Origin: an uncultured Tateyamaria sp.
GTDB lineage: Bacteria; Pseudomonadota; Alphaproteobacteria; Rhodobacterales; Rhodobacteraceae
DNA length: 64,000 nucleotides
Assembly (NCBI RefSeq): GCF_947487805.1
Contig: NZ_CANKXW010000001.1
Coordinates: 309,501-373,500 of the forward strand
Direction: 5' to 3'
Shown: positions 15,754 through 24,018 of the stretch, in pieces
How the letters are laid out: each line of letters starts with the position of its first letter
Position numbering within the stretch: the stretch's first letter is position 1
The notes under the pieces: model-generated
Told to the model about the DNA's origin: nothing
The model's database searches: none
Seen by the model: the letters and a program-made list of their open reading frames with translations, nothing else
Position numbers and translations under genes: made by a program

Positions 15754-17004
15754 ATGGCCGCACCGGGCGAAAATCTGCGTATCAATGGCGACAGGCTGTG
15801 GGACAGCCTGATGGAGATGGCCAAGATCGGCCCCGGCGTGGCGGGCGGCAACAACCGCCAGACCCTGACGGACGAAGACGCAGAGGGCCGCGCGCTGTTC
15901 CAGTCGTGGTGCGAGGCGGCGGGCTGCAAAATGGGCCTTGATCAGATGGGCAACATGTTTGCAGAGCGCCCCGGCACCGACCCCGATGCGCTGCCCGTCT
16001 ATGTGGGCAGCCACCTCGACACTCAACCCACGGGCGGCAAATATGACGGCGTGCTCGGTGTGCTGGGGGGGCTTGAGATCATCCGCACGCTCAACGATCT
16101 GGACGTAAAGACCAGACACCCCATCGTGGTGACGAACTTCACCAACGAGGAGGGCACACGCTACGCGCCCGCGATGCTGTCGTCGGGTGTGTTTGCGGGC
16201 ATCCATACGCAGGACTGGGCCTACGATCGGGTCGACGCCGAAGGCAAAAGTTTTGGAGATGAGTTGACCCGCATCGGATGGCGGGGCGACGAAGAGGTCG
16301 GCGCGCGCAAGATGCATGCCTTTTTCGAGTTGCACATTGAACAGGGGCCAATCCTGGAGGCCGAAGGCAAGGATATCGGCGTAGTGACCCACGGGCAGGG
16401 CCTGTCATGGACCCAAGTGACGATTGAGGGCAAGGATAGCCACACCGGATCGACGCCGATGCCCATGCGCAAGAATGCGGGTCTGGGCATGGCGCGGGTG
16501 CTGGAAAAGGTCGACGAGATTGCCTGGAGCCATGCGCCCCATGCCGTGGGCGCTGCGGGCCATATCGACGTCTACCCCAACTCGCGCAACGTGATCCCCG
16601 GCAAGGTCGTGTTCACGGTCGATTTCCGCTCACCGGACCTGAGCGTGATCGAGGATATGGAGGCGCGCCTGCGCGTCGAGGGTCAGAAGATTGCCGACGA
16701 CATGGGGCTGACAATTGCCTTTGAAAAGGTTGGTGGCTTTGATCCCGTGGCCTTTGATGAGGGCTGTGTGACCGCGGTGCGGTCAGCGGCAGAGCGGCTG
16801 GGATACAGTCACCAGAACATCATTTCCGGTGCCGGGCACGATGCGTGCTGGATCAACCAGGTGGCCCCGACGGCGATGGTGATGTGCCCTTGCGTCGATG
16901 GGCTGAGCCATAACGAGGCCGAAGAGATATCAAAGGACTGGGCCGCAGCGGGGGCGGATGTGCTGATGCACGCGGTGGTCGAAACGGCGGAGATTGTCGC
17001 GTGA
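15754..17004 (+). CDS. Zn-dependent N-carbamoyl-amino-acid hydrolase / beta-ureidopropionase
   Basis: A 416-residue M20-type amidohydrolase of the HyuC/AmaB group. Metal and substrate motifs are GSHLDTQPTGGKYDGVLGVL (His, Asp), NEEGTRYAP (Glu pair) and GAGHDAC near the C-terminus. In the reductive pyrimidine pathway it cleaves N-carbamoyl-beta-alanine or N-carbamoyl-beta-aminoisobutyrate to the beta-amino acid, CO2 and ammonia. The start is the ATG preceded by GGGGGA; an upstream TTG in frame coincides with the -35 hexamer and is unlikely. The next gene overlaps by GTGA, and a RutR operator sits just upstream. Confidence 0.9.
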   Translation: MAAPGENLRINGDRLWDSLMEMAKIGPGVAGGNNRQTLTDEDAEGRALFQSWCEAAGCKMGLDQMGNMFAERPGTDPDALPVYVGSHLDTQPTGGKYDGVLGVLGGLEIIRTLNDLDVKTRHPIVVTNFTNEEGTRYAPAMLSSGVFAGIHTQDWAYDRVDAEGKSFGDELTRIGWRGDEEVGARKMHAFFELHIEQGPILEAEGKDIGVVTHGQGLSWTQVTIEGKDSHTGSTPMPMRKNAGLGMARVLEKVDEIAWSHAPHAVGAAGHIDVYPNSRNVIPGKVVFTVDFRSPDLSVIEDMEARLRVEGQKIADDMGLTIAFEKVGGFDPVAFDEGCVTAVRSAAERLGYSHQNIISGAGHDACWINQVAPTAMVMCPCVDGLSHNEAEEISKDWAAAGADVLMHAVVETAEIVA

Positions 17005-17321
17005 TCGACCCGGAACTGAGCCTTGCCGACCGCATTGCGGATCTGGTGGCCGCCGAGGCGCTGGACGCGCCGCGTGCAACGGCGACGCAGCGGGCAACGG
17101 TGGCTGCCTTCGAAGACGCGCTGGTGCAGCCCTTTGAAACGACGGTGAACTTCAGCGGCGGGATCACCCAGCGCTGTTGGACCGTCACCCGCAGCGATGG
17201 CGCATACCGCGTCGTCTATCTGCCGCGGGCGGGGTATTTCTCGCTCTGTGCAGAGAGTGATTTCGGGCCCCTCGACATTGGCGTGCACGGGCCGGCCTTG
17301 GGGTGTTTTGCAAGCGTGTGA
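17001..17321 (+). CDS. Small uncharacterised protein of the pyrimidine operon
   Basis: A 106-residue soluble protein that I cannot assign to a family. It starts with GTG inside the stop of the N-carbamoyl hydrolase gene (GTGA overlap), so translation is coupled and the product is probably stoichiometric with that enzyme. The sequence is acidic and helical at the N-terminus (LADRIADLVAAEAL), then beta-rich (WTVTRSDGAYRVVYLP). It contains three Cys (in TQRCW, FSLCAES and LGCFASV). The layout of one helix and a few strands could suit an accessory or immunity-like cytoplasmic protein; no catalytic motif is visible. Confidence 0.75.
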   Translation: MIDPELSLADRIADLVAAEALDAPRATATQRATVAAFEDALVQPFETTVNFSGGITQRCWTVTRSDGAYRVVYLPRAGYFSLCAESDFGPLDIGVHGPALGCFASV

Positions 17322-17370
17322 CTGGGGCGCTGCCCCAGACCCCGGGATATTTTTGGCCAAGAGAATTGGC
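17322..17370 (+). repeat. Hairpin plus GGGATATTTTTGGCC intergenic element
   Basis: CTGGGGC-GCT-GCCCCAG is a perfect 7-bp hairpin starting at the base after the preceding stop, followed by ACCCCGGGATATTTTTGGCCAAG. This hairpin-plus-tail form is common between genes in Rhodobacteraceae from my recollection, and weaker relatives occur near 3.3 and 10.8 kb. It lies inside the operon just before the dihydropyrimidinase ribosome site. Confidence 0.5.
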
Positions 17371-17388
17371 TGACAGAGGAGTGATGAC

Positions 17389-18849
17389 ATGACCAAGGTG
17401 ATCAAGGGCGGGATGGTCTGCACGGCAGACCGGACGTGGAAGGCCGATGTGTTGATCGAGGGCGAGACCATCAAGGCGATCGGCGAGGATTTGGTTGGCG
17501 ATGAATATATTGATGCCGAGGGGGCTTATGTCATTCCCGGCGGCATCGATCCGCACACCCATCTCGAGATGCCGTTTATGGGCACCACTGCAGCCGAGAC
17601 ATTTGAGTCCGGCACGTGGGCGGCGGCCGTTGGCGGGACCACGATGATTGTGGATTTCTGTCTGCCCGGCGCGGATGGGTCGATCAAGAACGCAATCAAC
17701 GAGTGGCATCGCAAGTCGGCGCCGCAGATTTGTTCGGATGTGGGTTATCACATGGCGATCACCGGCTGGAACGAGGATGTGTTCAATGAGATGAAGGATG
17801 CCGTCGATATGGGCGTCAATTCCTTCAAGCATTTCATGGCCTACAAGGGCGCGTTGATGATCGAGGATGACGAGATGTTCGCGTCGTTCAAGCGCTGTGC
17901 CGAGTTGGGCGCGCTGCCCATGGTCCATGCCGAGAACGGTGATCTCGTGGCCGAGATGCAGCAGAAGTATTTCGATCAGGGCATCACCGGGCCTGAGGGC
18001 CACGCCTATAGTCGCCCGCCCGAATTTGAGGGTGAGGCGGCCAACCGCGCCATTACGATTGCGGATGCGGCGGGTGTGCCTTTGTACATCGTGCATGTGT
18101 CCTGTGAGCAGGCGCATGAAGCCATTCGCCGCGCGCGTCAGAAGGGCATGCGGGTGTACGGCGAGCCGTTGATCCAGTTCCTCACGCTGGATGAGAGCGT
18201 GTATTTCGACACCGACTGGGATTATGCCGCGCGGCGTGTGATGTCGCCGCCCTTCCGGTCGAAGGATCATCAGGACTCGCTCTGGGCCGGGTTGCAGTCG
18301 GGGTCTTTGCAAGTGGTGGCCACGGATCACGCGGCCTTTAACACCGAGCAGAAGCGCGCAGGCCGCGATGATTTCCGCATCATTCCCAATGGATCGAACG
18401 GGCTTGAGGAACGCCTTGCCGTGCTGTGGACCGAAGGGGTTGAGACGGGCCGCTTGACGCCGAACGAGTTTGTCGCCGCGACCTCGACCAATGTCGCCAA
18501 GATCCTGAACATCTATCCCAAGAAGGGCGCGATTGTGGAGGGGGCCGATGCCGATATCGTCGTATGGGATCCCAAGATCACCAAGACGATTTCGCCCGCA
18601 AACCACCATTCGGTACTGGACTACAACGTGTTCGAAGGGTTCGAGGTGAAGGCACAGTCGCGGTACACGTTGAGCCGCGGTGAAGTGATCTGGGCCTGGG
18701 GGCAGAATTCGCAGCCTTCACCGGGGCGGGGCAAGTTCGTACCGCGCCCCGCGTTTTCGTCGGCGTCTCAGGCGCTGAGCAAGTGGAAGGCGCTGACCGC
18801 ACCCAAGATGATCGAGCGCGATCCTTTGAATATTCCGGCGGGGATTTGA
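17389..18849 (+). CDS. hydA: Dihydropyrimidinase (D-hydantoinase)
   Basis: A 486-residue cyclic amidohydrolase that opens dihydrouracil/dihydrothymine to N-carbamoyl-beta-amino acids, the middle step between PreTA and the N-carbamoyl hydrolase. The dinuclear metal site is visible: DPHTHLEMPFMG (two His), the carboxylated Lys region NSFKHFMAYKG (about residue 150), MVHAENGD and the IVHVSCEQAHE His, with the Asp in VVATDHAAF. A strong AGAGGAGTG ribosome site precedes it. The ABC importer genes follow after a small membrane-protein gene, so catabolism and uptake are coupled. Confidence 0.94.
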   Translation: MTKVIKGGMVCTADRTWKADVLIEGETIKAIGEDLVGDEYIDAEGAYVIPGGIDPHTHLEMPFMGTTAAETFESGTWAAAVGGTTMIVDFCLPGADGSIKNAINEWHRKSAPQICSDVGYHMAITGWNEDVFNEMKDAVDMGVNSFKHFMAYKGALMIEDDEMFASFKRCAELGALPMVHAENGDLVAEMQQKYFDQGITGPEGHAYSRPPEFEGEAANRAITIADAAGVPLYIVHVSCEQAHEAIRRARQKGMRVYGEPLIQFLTLDESVYFDTDWDYAARRVMSPPFRSKDHQDSLWAGLQSGSLQVVATDHAAFNTEQKRAGRDDFRIIPNGSNGLEERLAVLWTEGVETGRLTPNEFVAATSTNVAKILNIYPKKGAIVEGADADIVVWDPKITKTISPANHHSVLDYNVFEGFEVKAQSRYTLSRGEVIWAWGQNSQPSPGRGKFVPRPAFSSASQALSKWKALTAPKMIERDPLNIPAGI

Positions 18850-18880
18850 TAGGGAATTGAAGATACAACAAACAAAAAAG

Positions 18881-19294
18881 ATGAACTTGCTGCGTTGGTT
18901 TTGGGCCTGCTTCTGTTCGGTCCAGTCCGGAGCACTTGCAATATGTGTGGGTCTATTGGTCTTGGAGCAAGGTCCGGTTGGTGTATTTGAGGGCGTCGCT
19001 GTATGGAGTGTTGGGCAGATCGCAATCTTTCCGATTTCCATTCTTGCTCTGCCTTTGGGCGCGTTTCTTCGGATGGTGCTTGGTTTCCTCTTTGTTCGGG
19101 CAAAACTAACTGCGCTGGCGACAGGAACCACAATTGGAGTTTTGTCCTCTGGCGCGCTGGCGATCACCACGAGCGTGACGGCGTGGGACGATTGGGTGAC
19201 TTTCCTTCTGTTTGGCGCGCTTGCCGGTATGGTGGGTGGCTGGACTTGGTGGCAGATTGAAAGACCGTCTTTGGAAGAAATTCAAAATGACTGA
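18881..19294 (+). CDS. Small A/T-rich integral membrane protein
   Basis: A protein of about 137 residues with four hydrophobic segments (near WFWACFCSVQSGALAICVG, VAVWSVGQIAIFPISILAL, TALATGTTIGVLSSGALA and TFLLFGALAGMVGGWTWW). I do not recognise a family. The coding DNA is visibly richer in A/T than its neighbours, suggesting recent acquisition or relaxed selection. It lies between hydA and the ABC ATPase gene and overlaps the latter by eight bases (ATGACTGA), so it is translated in the operon. A TTG 24 bases upstream is an alternative start, but neither start has a strong ribosome site. Confidence 0.65.
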   Translation: MNLLRWFWACFCSVQSGALAICVGLLVLEQGPVGVFEGVAVWSVGQIAIFPISILALPLGAFLRMVLGFLFVRAKLTALATGTTIGVLSSGALAITTSVTAWDDWVTFLLFGALAGMVGGWTWWQIERPSLEEIQND

Positions 19295-20096
19295 CAAACA
19301 AGCTGAAAATACCGGAACCGAACAGACGGTGATTTTGGCGGAAAAACTCGATCTGACCTTTCAGACCAATGATGGTCCGGTGCATGCCCTCAAGGGTGTG
19401 TCGCTGGATATCGGGAAGGGCGATTTCGTGTCCTTCATTGGCCCATCAGGCTGTGGCAAGACGACATTCCTGCGCTGCATGGCGGACCTTGAGCAACCCA
19501 CGGGGGGCACCATTACAGTGAATGGCGTCTCACCCGAGGCCGCGCGCATGGCGCGGGCTTATGGTTATGTGTTTCAGGCCGCAGGGCTTTACCCATGGCG
19601 TACCATTGGGCGCAACATTTCGCTGCCGCTGGAGATCATGGGATATTCCAAGGCGGATCAGGCCGAGCGGGTTTCGCGTGTGCTGGAATTGGTGGAACTG
19701 GCCGGGTTCGAGAACAAGTTCCCGTGGCAGCTGTCGGGCGGCATGCAGCAACGGGCGAGCATTGCACGCGCATTGGCTTTTGATGCGGATATCCTGCTCA
19801 TGGACGAACCCTTTGGTGCGTTAGACGAAATTGTCAGGGATCACCTGAACGAACAGCTCTTGCATCTGTGGGCGCGGACGGAAAAAACCATCGCCTTTGT
19901 GACCCACTCGATCCCCGAAGCGGTGTACCTCAGCACCAAGATTGTTGTCATGTCACCCCGCCCGGGCCGGATCACAGACGTCATCGAAAGCCCGCTGCCC
20001 AAGGAACGCCCACTCGACATTCGCGAAAGCCCGGCCTTTCTGGAGGTGGCGCACCGCGTGCGCGAAGGGCTGCGTGCAGGGCATGCGCATGTCTAG
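19287..20096 (+). CDS. ABC importer ATP-binding protein (nitrate/sulfonate/pyrimidine class)
   Basis: A 269-residue ATPase with Walker A GPSGCGKTTFL, Q-loop FQAAGLYPWRT, signature LSGGMQQRASIARAL and Walker B ILLMDEPFGALDEI, the pattern of the SsuB/TauB/NrtD class. Two permease genes and an NMT1/THI5-type binding protein follow, and the enzymes of pyrimidine breakdown precede it. A pyrimidine or pyrimidine-derived base is therefore the most likely substrate, by inference from position. The start at 19287 overlaps the end of the membrane-protein gene. It is separated from the first permease by an unusual 242-base gap containing hairpins. Confidence 0.9.
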   Translation: MTDKQAENTGTEQTVILAEKLDLTFQTNDGPVHALKGVSLDIGKGDFVSFIGPSGCGKTTFLRCMADLEQPTGGTITVNGVSPEAARMARAYGYVFQAAGLYPWRTIGRNISLPLEIMGYSKADQAERVSRVLELVELAGFENKFPWQLSGGMQQRASIARALAFDADILLMDEPFGALDEIVRDHLNEQLLHLWARTEKTIAFVTHSIPEAVYLSTKIVVMSPRPGRITDVIESPLPKERPLDIRESPAFLEVAHRVREGLRAGHAHV

Positions 20097-20114
20097 GGCG
20101 GCGCCATCACCGGC

Positions 20115-20143
20115 GCAGGGTCGGACATTCGCCCGGACCCTGC
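20115..20143. other. Hairpin after the ABC ATPase gene
   Basis: GCAGGGTC and GACCCTGC form a perfect 8-bp stem with a 13-base loop, starting 18 bases after the ATPase stop. There is no T-run, so it is more likely an mRNA-stabilising or processing hairpin within the operon than an intrinsic terminator. Confidence 0.45.
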
Positions 20144-20244
20144 CACCGAACCGCTATTTGGGTGAAGGCGCGGCCACCCCCTTCATCGTTCACGGTCATC
20201 GGCATGCCTGCCTGTACCGTGGGAGCAGCGTGGCGCGTAATTCT

Positions 20245-20319
20245 TTCATTGTTCTTAAAATATGCAAAAAACTGGGCGTTTTGCTGGTGCTGGATTTTGC
20301 ATATTTGTGGAACAATGAA
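20245..20319. repeat. 75-bp symmetrical A/T-rich inverted repeat inside the importer operon
   Basis: The arms 20245-20269 and 20295-20319 are 25 bases each and pair at 22 positions: outer arm TTCATTGTTC with GAACAATGAA (10 bp), a 3-base internal mismatch, then AAATATGCAAAA with TTTTGCATATTT (12 bp). The spacer 20270-20294 is also 25 bases. The element is strikingly A/T-rich for this genome and ends 19 bases before the permease ATG, with the ribosome site GGAGG in between. It may be an operator, an RNA stem-loop tuning expression of the permeases relative to the ATPase, or a miniature inverted-repeat relic. Confidence 0.8.
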
Positions 20320-20338
20320 GCCTGCGGAGGGCGCTGTC

Positions 20339-21211
20339 ATGCGTAGCATAGTGCCTGTCTTGACCGTGGTCGGGGTGATCTTTGCCCTGTGGTACGCAGC
20401 CGCGATCTGGCTGAACGCGGCGTGGGCCTATGACAAGGCCAAGCGGGCCGATGTTGCGTTGAGCACAAGCGAGCTGGTGGCCGACACCTGGTCGCAGGAG
20501 AAGCCGCGGCTGCCCGCGCCGCATCAGGTTGGGGCCGAGATCTGGAAGACGACCGGGGCGATGGTGGCCAAGGGGCGCGCCTTTTCCAAGCGGTCGTTGA
20601 TCTATCATTCCTGGATCACTTTGAGTGCTACGCTTTTGGGTTTTGCCTTGGGCACCGGGCTGGGAATCCTGTTGGCGGTGGGCATCGTTTACAACACGGT
20701 CATGGATCGGTCGGTCATGCCTTGGGTGATCACAAGTCAGACGATACCGATCCTTGCATTGGCACCGATGATCATCGTCGTGCTCAATGCCGTGGGCATT
20801 TCCGGCTTGCTGCCCAAGGCGATGATCTCGATGTATCTGTCGTTCTTTCCGGTTGTGGTCGGCATGGTCAAGGGGCTGCGCAGTCCCGAGGTGATGCAGC
20901 TGGACCAGATGCGCACATGGAATGCCAGCGCGTCCCAGACCTTTTGGCGGCTGCGGCTGCCGGCTTCGATGCCCTACCTCTTTGCCTCGCTCAAGGTCGG
21001 TATGGCGGCGAGCCTTGTGGGGGCCATTGTCGGTGAGTTGCCGACGGGGGCGGTCGCGGGTCTTGGTGCGCGCCTGCTCGCGGGCAGCTATTACGGCCAG
21101 ACGATCCAGATCTGGTCGGCCCTGATCATGGCGGCGGCTTTGGCGGCCGTTCTGGTCGCCATCATCGGTGTCATTCAGCGGGTGACCCTGTCGCGGATGG
21201 GGATGGCGTGA
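20339..21211 (+). CDS. ABC importer permease (first)
   Basis: A 290-residue inner-membrane permease of the BPD_transp_1 family. An N-terminal helix (VLTVVGVIFALWYAAAIWL) is followed by a cytoplasmic or periplasmic segment of about 70 residues and then five helices. The EAA-type loop that contacts the ATPase is in TWNASASQTFWRLRLPASMPY. The start ATG is preceded by GCGGAGGG. It overlaps the second permease by a few bases. With the ATPase and NMT1-type binding protein it forms an importer for which a pyrimidine-type substrate is inferred from gene order. Confidence 0.88.
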   Translation: MRSIVPVLTVVGVIFALWYAAAIWLNAAWAYDKAKRADVALSTSELVADTWSQEKPRLPAPHQVGAEIWKTTGAMVAKGRAFSKRSLIYHSWITLSATLLGFALGTGLGILLAVGIVYNTVMDRSVMPWVITSQTIPILALAPMIIVVLNAVGISGLLPKAMISMYLSFFPVVVGMVKGLRSPEVMQLDQMRTWNASASQTFWRLRLPASMPYLFASLKVGMAASLVGAIVGELPTGAVAGLGARLLAGSYYGQTIQIWSALIMAAALAAVLVAIIGVIQRVTLSRMGMA

Positions 21212-22056
21212 TGGGATGGATCCTTTTTGCCGTGGGTGCGTGGATTGTGGGCTGGGCGTTGAACGTCCGGCTTGCCCGGCTTGCGCCCTCGCGGGCCGTG
21301 CGGCTTGCGATGCCCGTTCTCTTTGGTGTGACCATTATCGCTATCTGGGAGGGGGTCGTGCGCGGTTTTGACGTCTCGGCAGTTCTGTTGCCCGCCCCAT
21401 CAGTGATCGCCACGACCTTTGCCGCGTCCACCGCGATCCTGTGGGAGGATTTCGTGCAGACGGTCATCAAGGGCGCATTGACCGGCTACATCATCGGGTG
21501 TGGCAGTGCGGTATTGACGGCGATTGCCATCGACCGGTCGGATTTCCTGCGCCGCGGGCTGATGCCTGTGGGCAACTTCGTGGCTGCGCTGCCCATTGTC
21601 GGCATGGCACCGATCCTCGTGATGTGGTTCGGGTTCGACTGGCAGTCCAAGGCCGCCGTGGTCGTGGTCATGGTGTTCTTTCCGGTGCTTGTGAACACGG
21701 TCGAAGGGTTGCAGGCGGCCAGTGCCATGCAGCGTGACCTGATGCGCACCTATGCGGCGTCCTCGGCCACCACGCTCTTGAAACTGCGCCTGCCCATGGC
21801 GATGCCCTTCATCTTCAACGGGCTCAAGATCGCCACGACACTCGCGCTGATCGGCGCAATTGTTGCCGAATTTTTCGGCTCGCCCATCCGTGGCATGGGC
21901 TTTCGCATCTCGGTCTCGGTGGGGCAGCTTGCGCTGGACCTCGTCTGGGCCGAAATTGTCGTCGCTGCCCTCGTGGGGTCTGCCGCCTATGGCGGCGTTG
22001 CCCTGATCGAGCGGGTTGTGACATTCTGGCATCCATCCCAACGGGCCCGATCCTAG
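21211..22056 (+). CDS. ABC importer permease (second)
   Basis: A 281-residue BPD_transp_1 permease with about six or seven helices; the EAA-like loop is TYAASSATTLLKLRLPMAMPF. The ATG start overlaps the stop of the first permease (TGATG); a GTG one codon earlier is possible. A heterodimer with the preceding permease is likely, since two similar but distinct permease genes are adjacent. The binding-protein gene follows after 34 bases with a good AAGGAGAG ribosome site. Confidence 0.88.
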   Translation: MGWILFAVGAWIVGWALNVRLARLAPSRAVRLAMPVLFGVTIIAIWEGVVRGFDVSAVLLPAPSVIATTFAASTAILWEDFVQTVIKGALTGYIIGCGSAVLTAIAIDRSDFLRRGLMPVGNFVAALPIVGMAPILVMWFGFDWQSKAAVVVVMVFFPVLVNTVEGLQAASAMQRDLMRTYAASSATTLLKLRLPMAMPFIFNGLKIATTLALIGAIVAEFFGSPIRGMGFRISVSVGQLALDLVWAEIVVAALVGSAAYGGVALIERVVTFWHPSQRARS

Positions 22057-22090
22057 AGGCCCGGTTTTACCATCAACAAGGAGAGTACAC

Positions 22091-23080
22091 ATGAAAATCA
22101 TTACCACCTTCGCCGCCAGCGCAGCACTCGGGCTGTCGGCCATGGCCGCTCAGGCCGCCGACGATGTCACGCTGCAACTCAAGTGGGTCACGCAGGCGCA
22201 ATTTGCAGGCTACTATGTGGCGCTGGACAAGGGGTTCTACGAGGAAGAAGACCTGAACGTCACCATCAAGCCCGGTGGCCCCGACATTGCGCCCACGCAG
22301 GTGCTGGCCGGGGGCGGCGCGGATGTGACCGTCGAATGGATGCCCGCAGCCTTGGCCGCGCGGGAAAAGGGTCTGGGCATGGTCAACATCGCACAACCGT
22401 TCAAGTCCTCGGGCATGATGCTGACCTGCCGCAAGGATGCGGGCGTGAGCAGCACGGATGACTTCCCCGGCAAGACGCTGGGTGTCTGGTTCTTTGGCAA
22501 CGAATTCCCGTTCCTGTCGTGGATGAGCCAGCTGGGCATTGCCACGGACGGGTCGGACGGCGGCGTGACCGTGCTGAAACAGGGGTTCAACGTGGATCCG
22601 ATCCTGCAAGGGCAGGCGGCCTGTGTCTCGACGATGACCTATAACGAATACTGGCAGATCATCGATGCGGGCCTGACGCCCGAGGAATTGCAGGTGTTCA
22701 AATACGAGGACCAAGGCGTCGCCACGCTCGAAGACGGGCTTTATGCGCTCGAGGAAAACCTCGCCGACCCGGAATTCGAGGACAAGATGGTGCGGTTCGT
22801 GCGCGCCTCGATGAAAGGCTGGAAATACGCCGAGGAGAACCCGGACGAAGCGGCAGAGATCGTGTTGGACAATGACGCATCCGGCGCGCAGACCGAAAAG
22901 CATCAAAAGCGGATGATGGGCGAGATCGCCAAACTGACCGCAGGGTCGAACGGATCGCTGGATCCCGCCGATTACGAACGCACGGTGGCATCGCTGCTGT
23001 CCGGCGGATCGGACCCGGTGATTTCCAAGGCACCTGAAGGGGCCTGGACACATGCGATCACGGACAAGGCGCTGAACTAA
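22091..23080 (+). CDS. ABC importer substrate-binding protein, NMT1/THI5-like
   Basis: A 329-residue periplasmic binding protein with a signal peptide cleaved near AQA-ADD (residue 22). The core QLKWVTQAQFAGYYVALDKGFY followed by GPDIAPTQVLAGGGADV is the NMT1/THI5 fold used for pyrimidine precursors, riboflavin and related bases. RefSeq-type names such as thiamine-pyrimidine binding are common for it, but position next to preTA/hydA genes argues for a catabolised pyrimidine. It is the last gene of the operon; a strong terminator begins 21 bases after its stop. Confidence 0.9.
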   Translation: MKIITTFAASAALGLSAMAAQAADDVTLQLKWVTQAQFAGYYVALDKGFYEEEDLNVTIKPGGPDIAPTQVLAGGGADVTVEWMPAALAAREKGLGMVNIAQPFKSSGMMLTCRKDAGVSSTDDFPGKTLGVWFFGNEFPFLSWMSQLGIATDGSDGGVTVLKQGFNVDPILQGQAACVSTMTYNEYWQIIDAGLTPEELQVFKYEDQGVATLEDGLYALEENLADPEFEDKMVRFVRASMKGWKYAEENPDEAAEIVLDNDASGAQTEKHQKRMMGEIAKLTAGSNGSLDPADYERTVASLLSGGSDPVISKAPEGAWTHAITDKALN

Positions 23081-23101
23081 GCCCGCATTTCCGGGATTTG
23101 G

Positions 23102-23131
23102 AAAAGGCCGGCCTTCGGGCTGGCCTTTTTT
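23102..23131 (+). terminator. Rho-independent terminator with UUCG tetraloop
   Basis: AAAAGGCCGGCC-TTCG-GGCTGGCCTTTT followed by TT forms a 12-pair stem (one G-U) closed by the very stable C(UUCG)G loop and a T-run. It ends the pyrimidine import/catabolism operon. Confidence 0.95.
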
Positions 23132-23198
23132 GTGCCTGTTGGGCTGGACTTTGCCACGCGCCGCTCCATTTCTTGACGCTGACACAGGAGCGCACCAC

Positions 23199-23462
23199 AT
23201 GACACGTATGGAAGATTTGCAGCCCGATCTGGACGAACAGACCCGCCAGGACGCCGTGTACCAAGCCGCGATGCAGTCGCTTGCCGCGTCCCGCCGCGAG
23301 ACGGAGCGTCAGGGATATGTCGTGATCGGCGGCGCCATGAGCTATGGCGAAGGCGCGCTGGGCGACGGCTGGTTTGCCAAGACAAGCCATGCGGCGAAAC
23401 TGTTTATGATCGCGTTTGGCTGTGCTGTGCCGCCATTTCTGGTGTGGTGGGTGCTGCTCTGA
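23199..23462 (+). CDS. Small protein with one C-terminal membrane helix
   Basis: An 87-residue protein with a charged, Gln-rich N-terminal half (DLDEQTRQDAVYQAAMQ) and one hydrophobic C-terminal segment (LFMIAFGCAVPPFLVWWVLL), so tail-anchored in the inner membrane. I do not recognise a family. The start at 23199 has CAGGAG eight bases upstream. It stands alone after the terminator of the importer operon and is convergent with an A/T-rich membrane-protein gene. Confidence 0.7.
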   Translation: MTRMEDLQPDLDEQTRQDAVYQAAMQSLAASRRETERQGYVVIGGAMSYGEGALGDGWFAKTSHAAKLFMIAFGCAVPPFLVWWVLL

Positions 23463-23492
23463 CGGTAGGATTTTTCTGTCCCGCAACAACGT

Positions 23493-23882
23493 TCACGAGA
23501 GCGGACGCAATCGGGGCAAAGTGAGCGCTGCACAGATACCCAAAGCGTAAATCGGCAGTACTTGCACTGGAAACATCCATGGCAGTGTTACCGACACAAT
23601 GACGCCTGCTGCTATGCCAACGGGAAGTCCAAAACCTGCAAACAGACCGGCCAATGCACCGACCGCCGGGAATGCAAGACAAACCAAAAACAAATCCCTG
23701 ATCCAACGTTTCCCCATAAATGGATAAACTGTGCGCACCCAAAGCAATGCCGCCAGACCGCTCGCTACGGCAAGCCACCAGAAATTGCTTGGGTCGTTGC
23801 CTGGATTCACGTTTCTTTCGTAGATCCACGCCGAACTGATTGCGCACGCAGCAGCAATGACCAGAGCAATTTTCACTATCAT
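23493..23882 (-). CDS. Small four-helix membrane protein
   Basis: A 129-residue protein with four hydrophobic stretches, the first a possible signal anchor (IVKIALVIAAACAISSAWIY), the last VQVLPIYALGICAALTLP. No family is recognised. Its DNA is richer in A/T than the flanking genes, like the small genes at 18881 and 43732. It lies between the short tail-anchored protein gene and ettA with no overlap, and the 136 bases upstream hold no recognisable gene. Confidence 0.6.
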   Translation of the reverse strand: MIVKIALVIAAACAISSAWIYERNVNPGNDPSNFWWLAVASGLAALLWVRTVYPFMGKRWIRDLFLVCLAFPAVGALAGLFAGFGLPVGIAAGVIVSVTLPWMFPVQVLPIYALGICAALTLPRLRPLS

Positions 23883-24018
23883 CTCTCCAGCGGCTTTGGT
23901 TGTTAGAAGGTCGCCGTCAGCTACGACCTTACATAGTTTACCCGATTTCCCTTAGAATAGCTTTCATTGTAACCAAAGGTGAAAGTGGTTGCTGAGAAAA
24001 CTGGAGCTGACGCCACCG

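Noticed and set aside
17340-17388. A third RutR box before hydA (TTGGCCAAGAGAATTGGC)
   Set aside because: The half-sites do not have the spacing of the RutR consensus and the stretch belongs to the common intergenic repeat.
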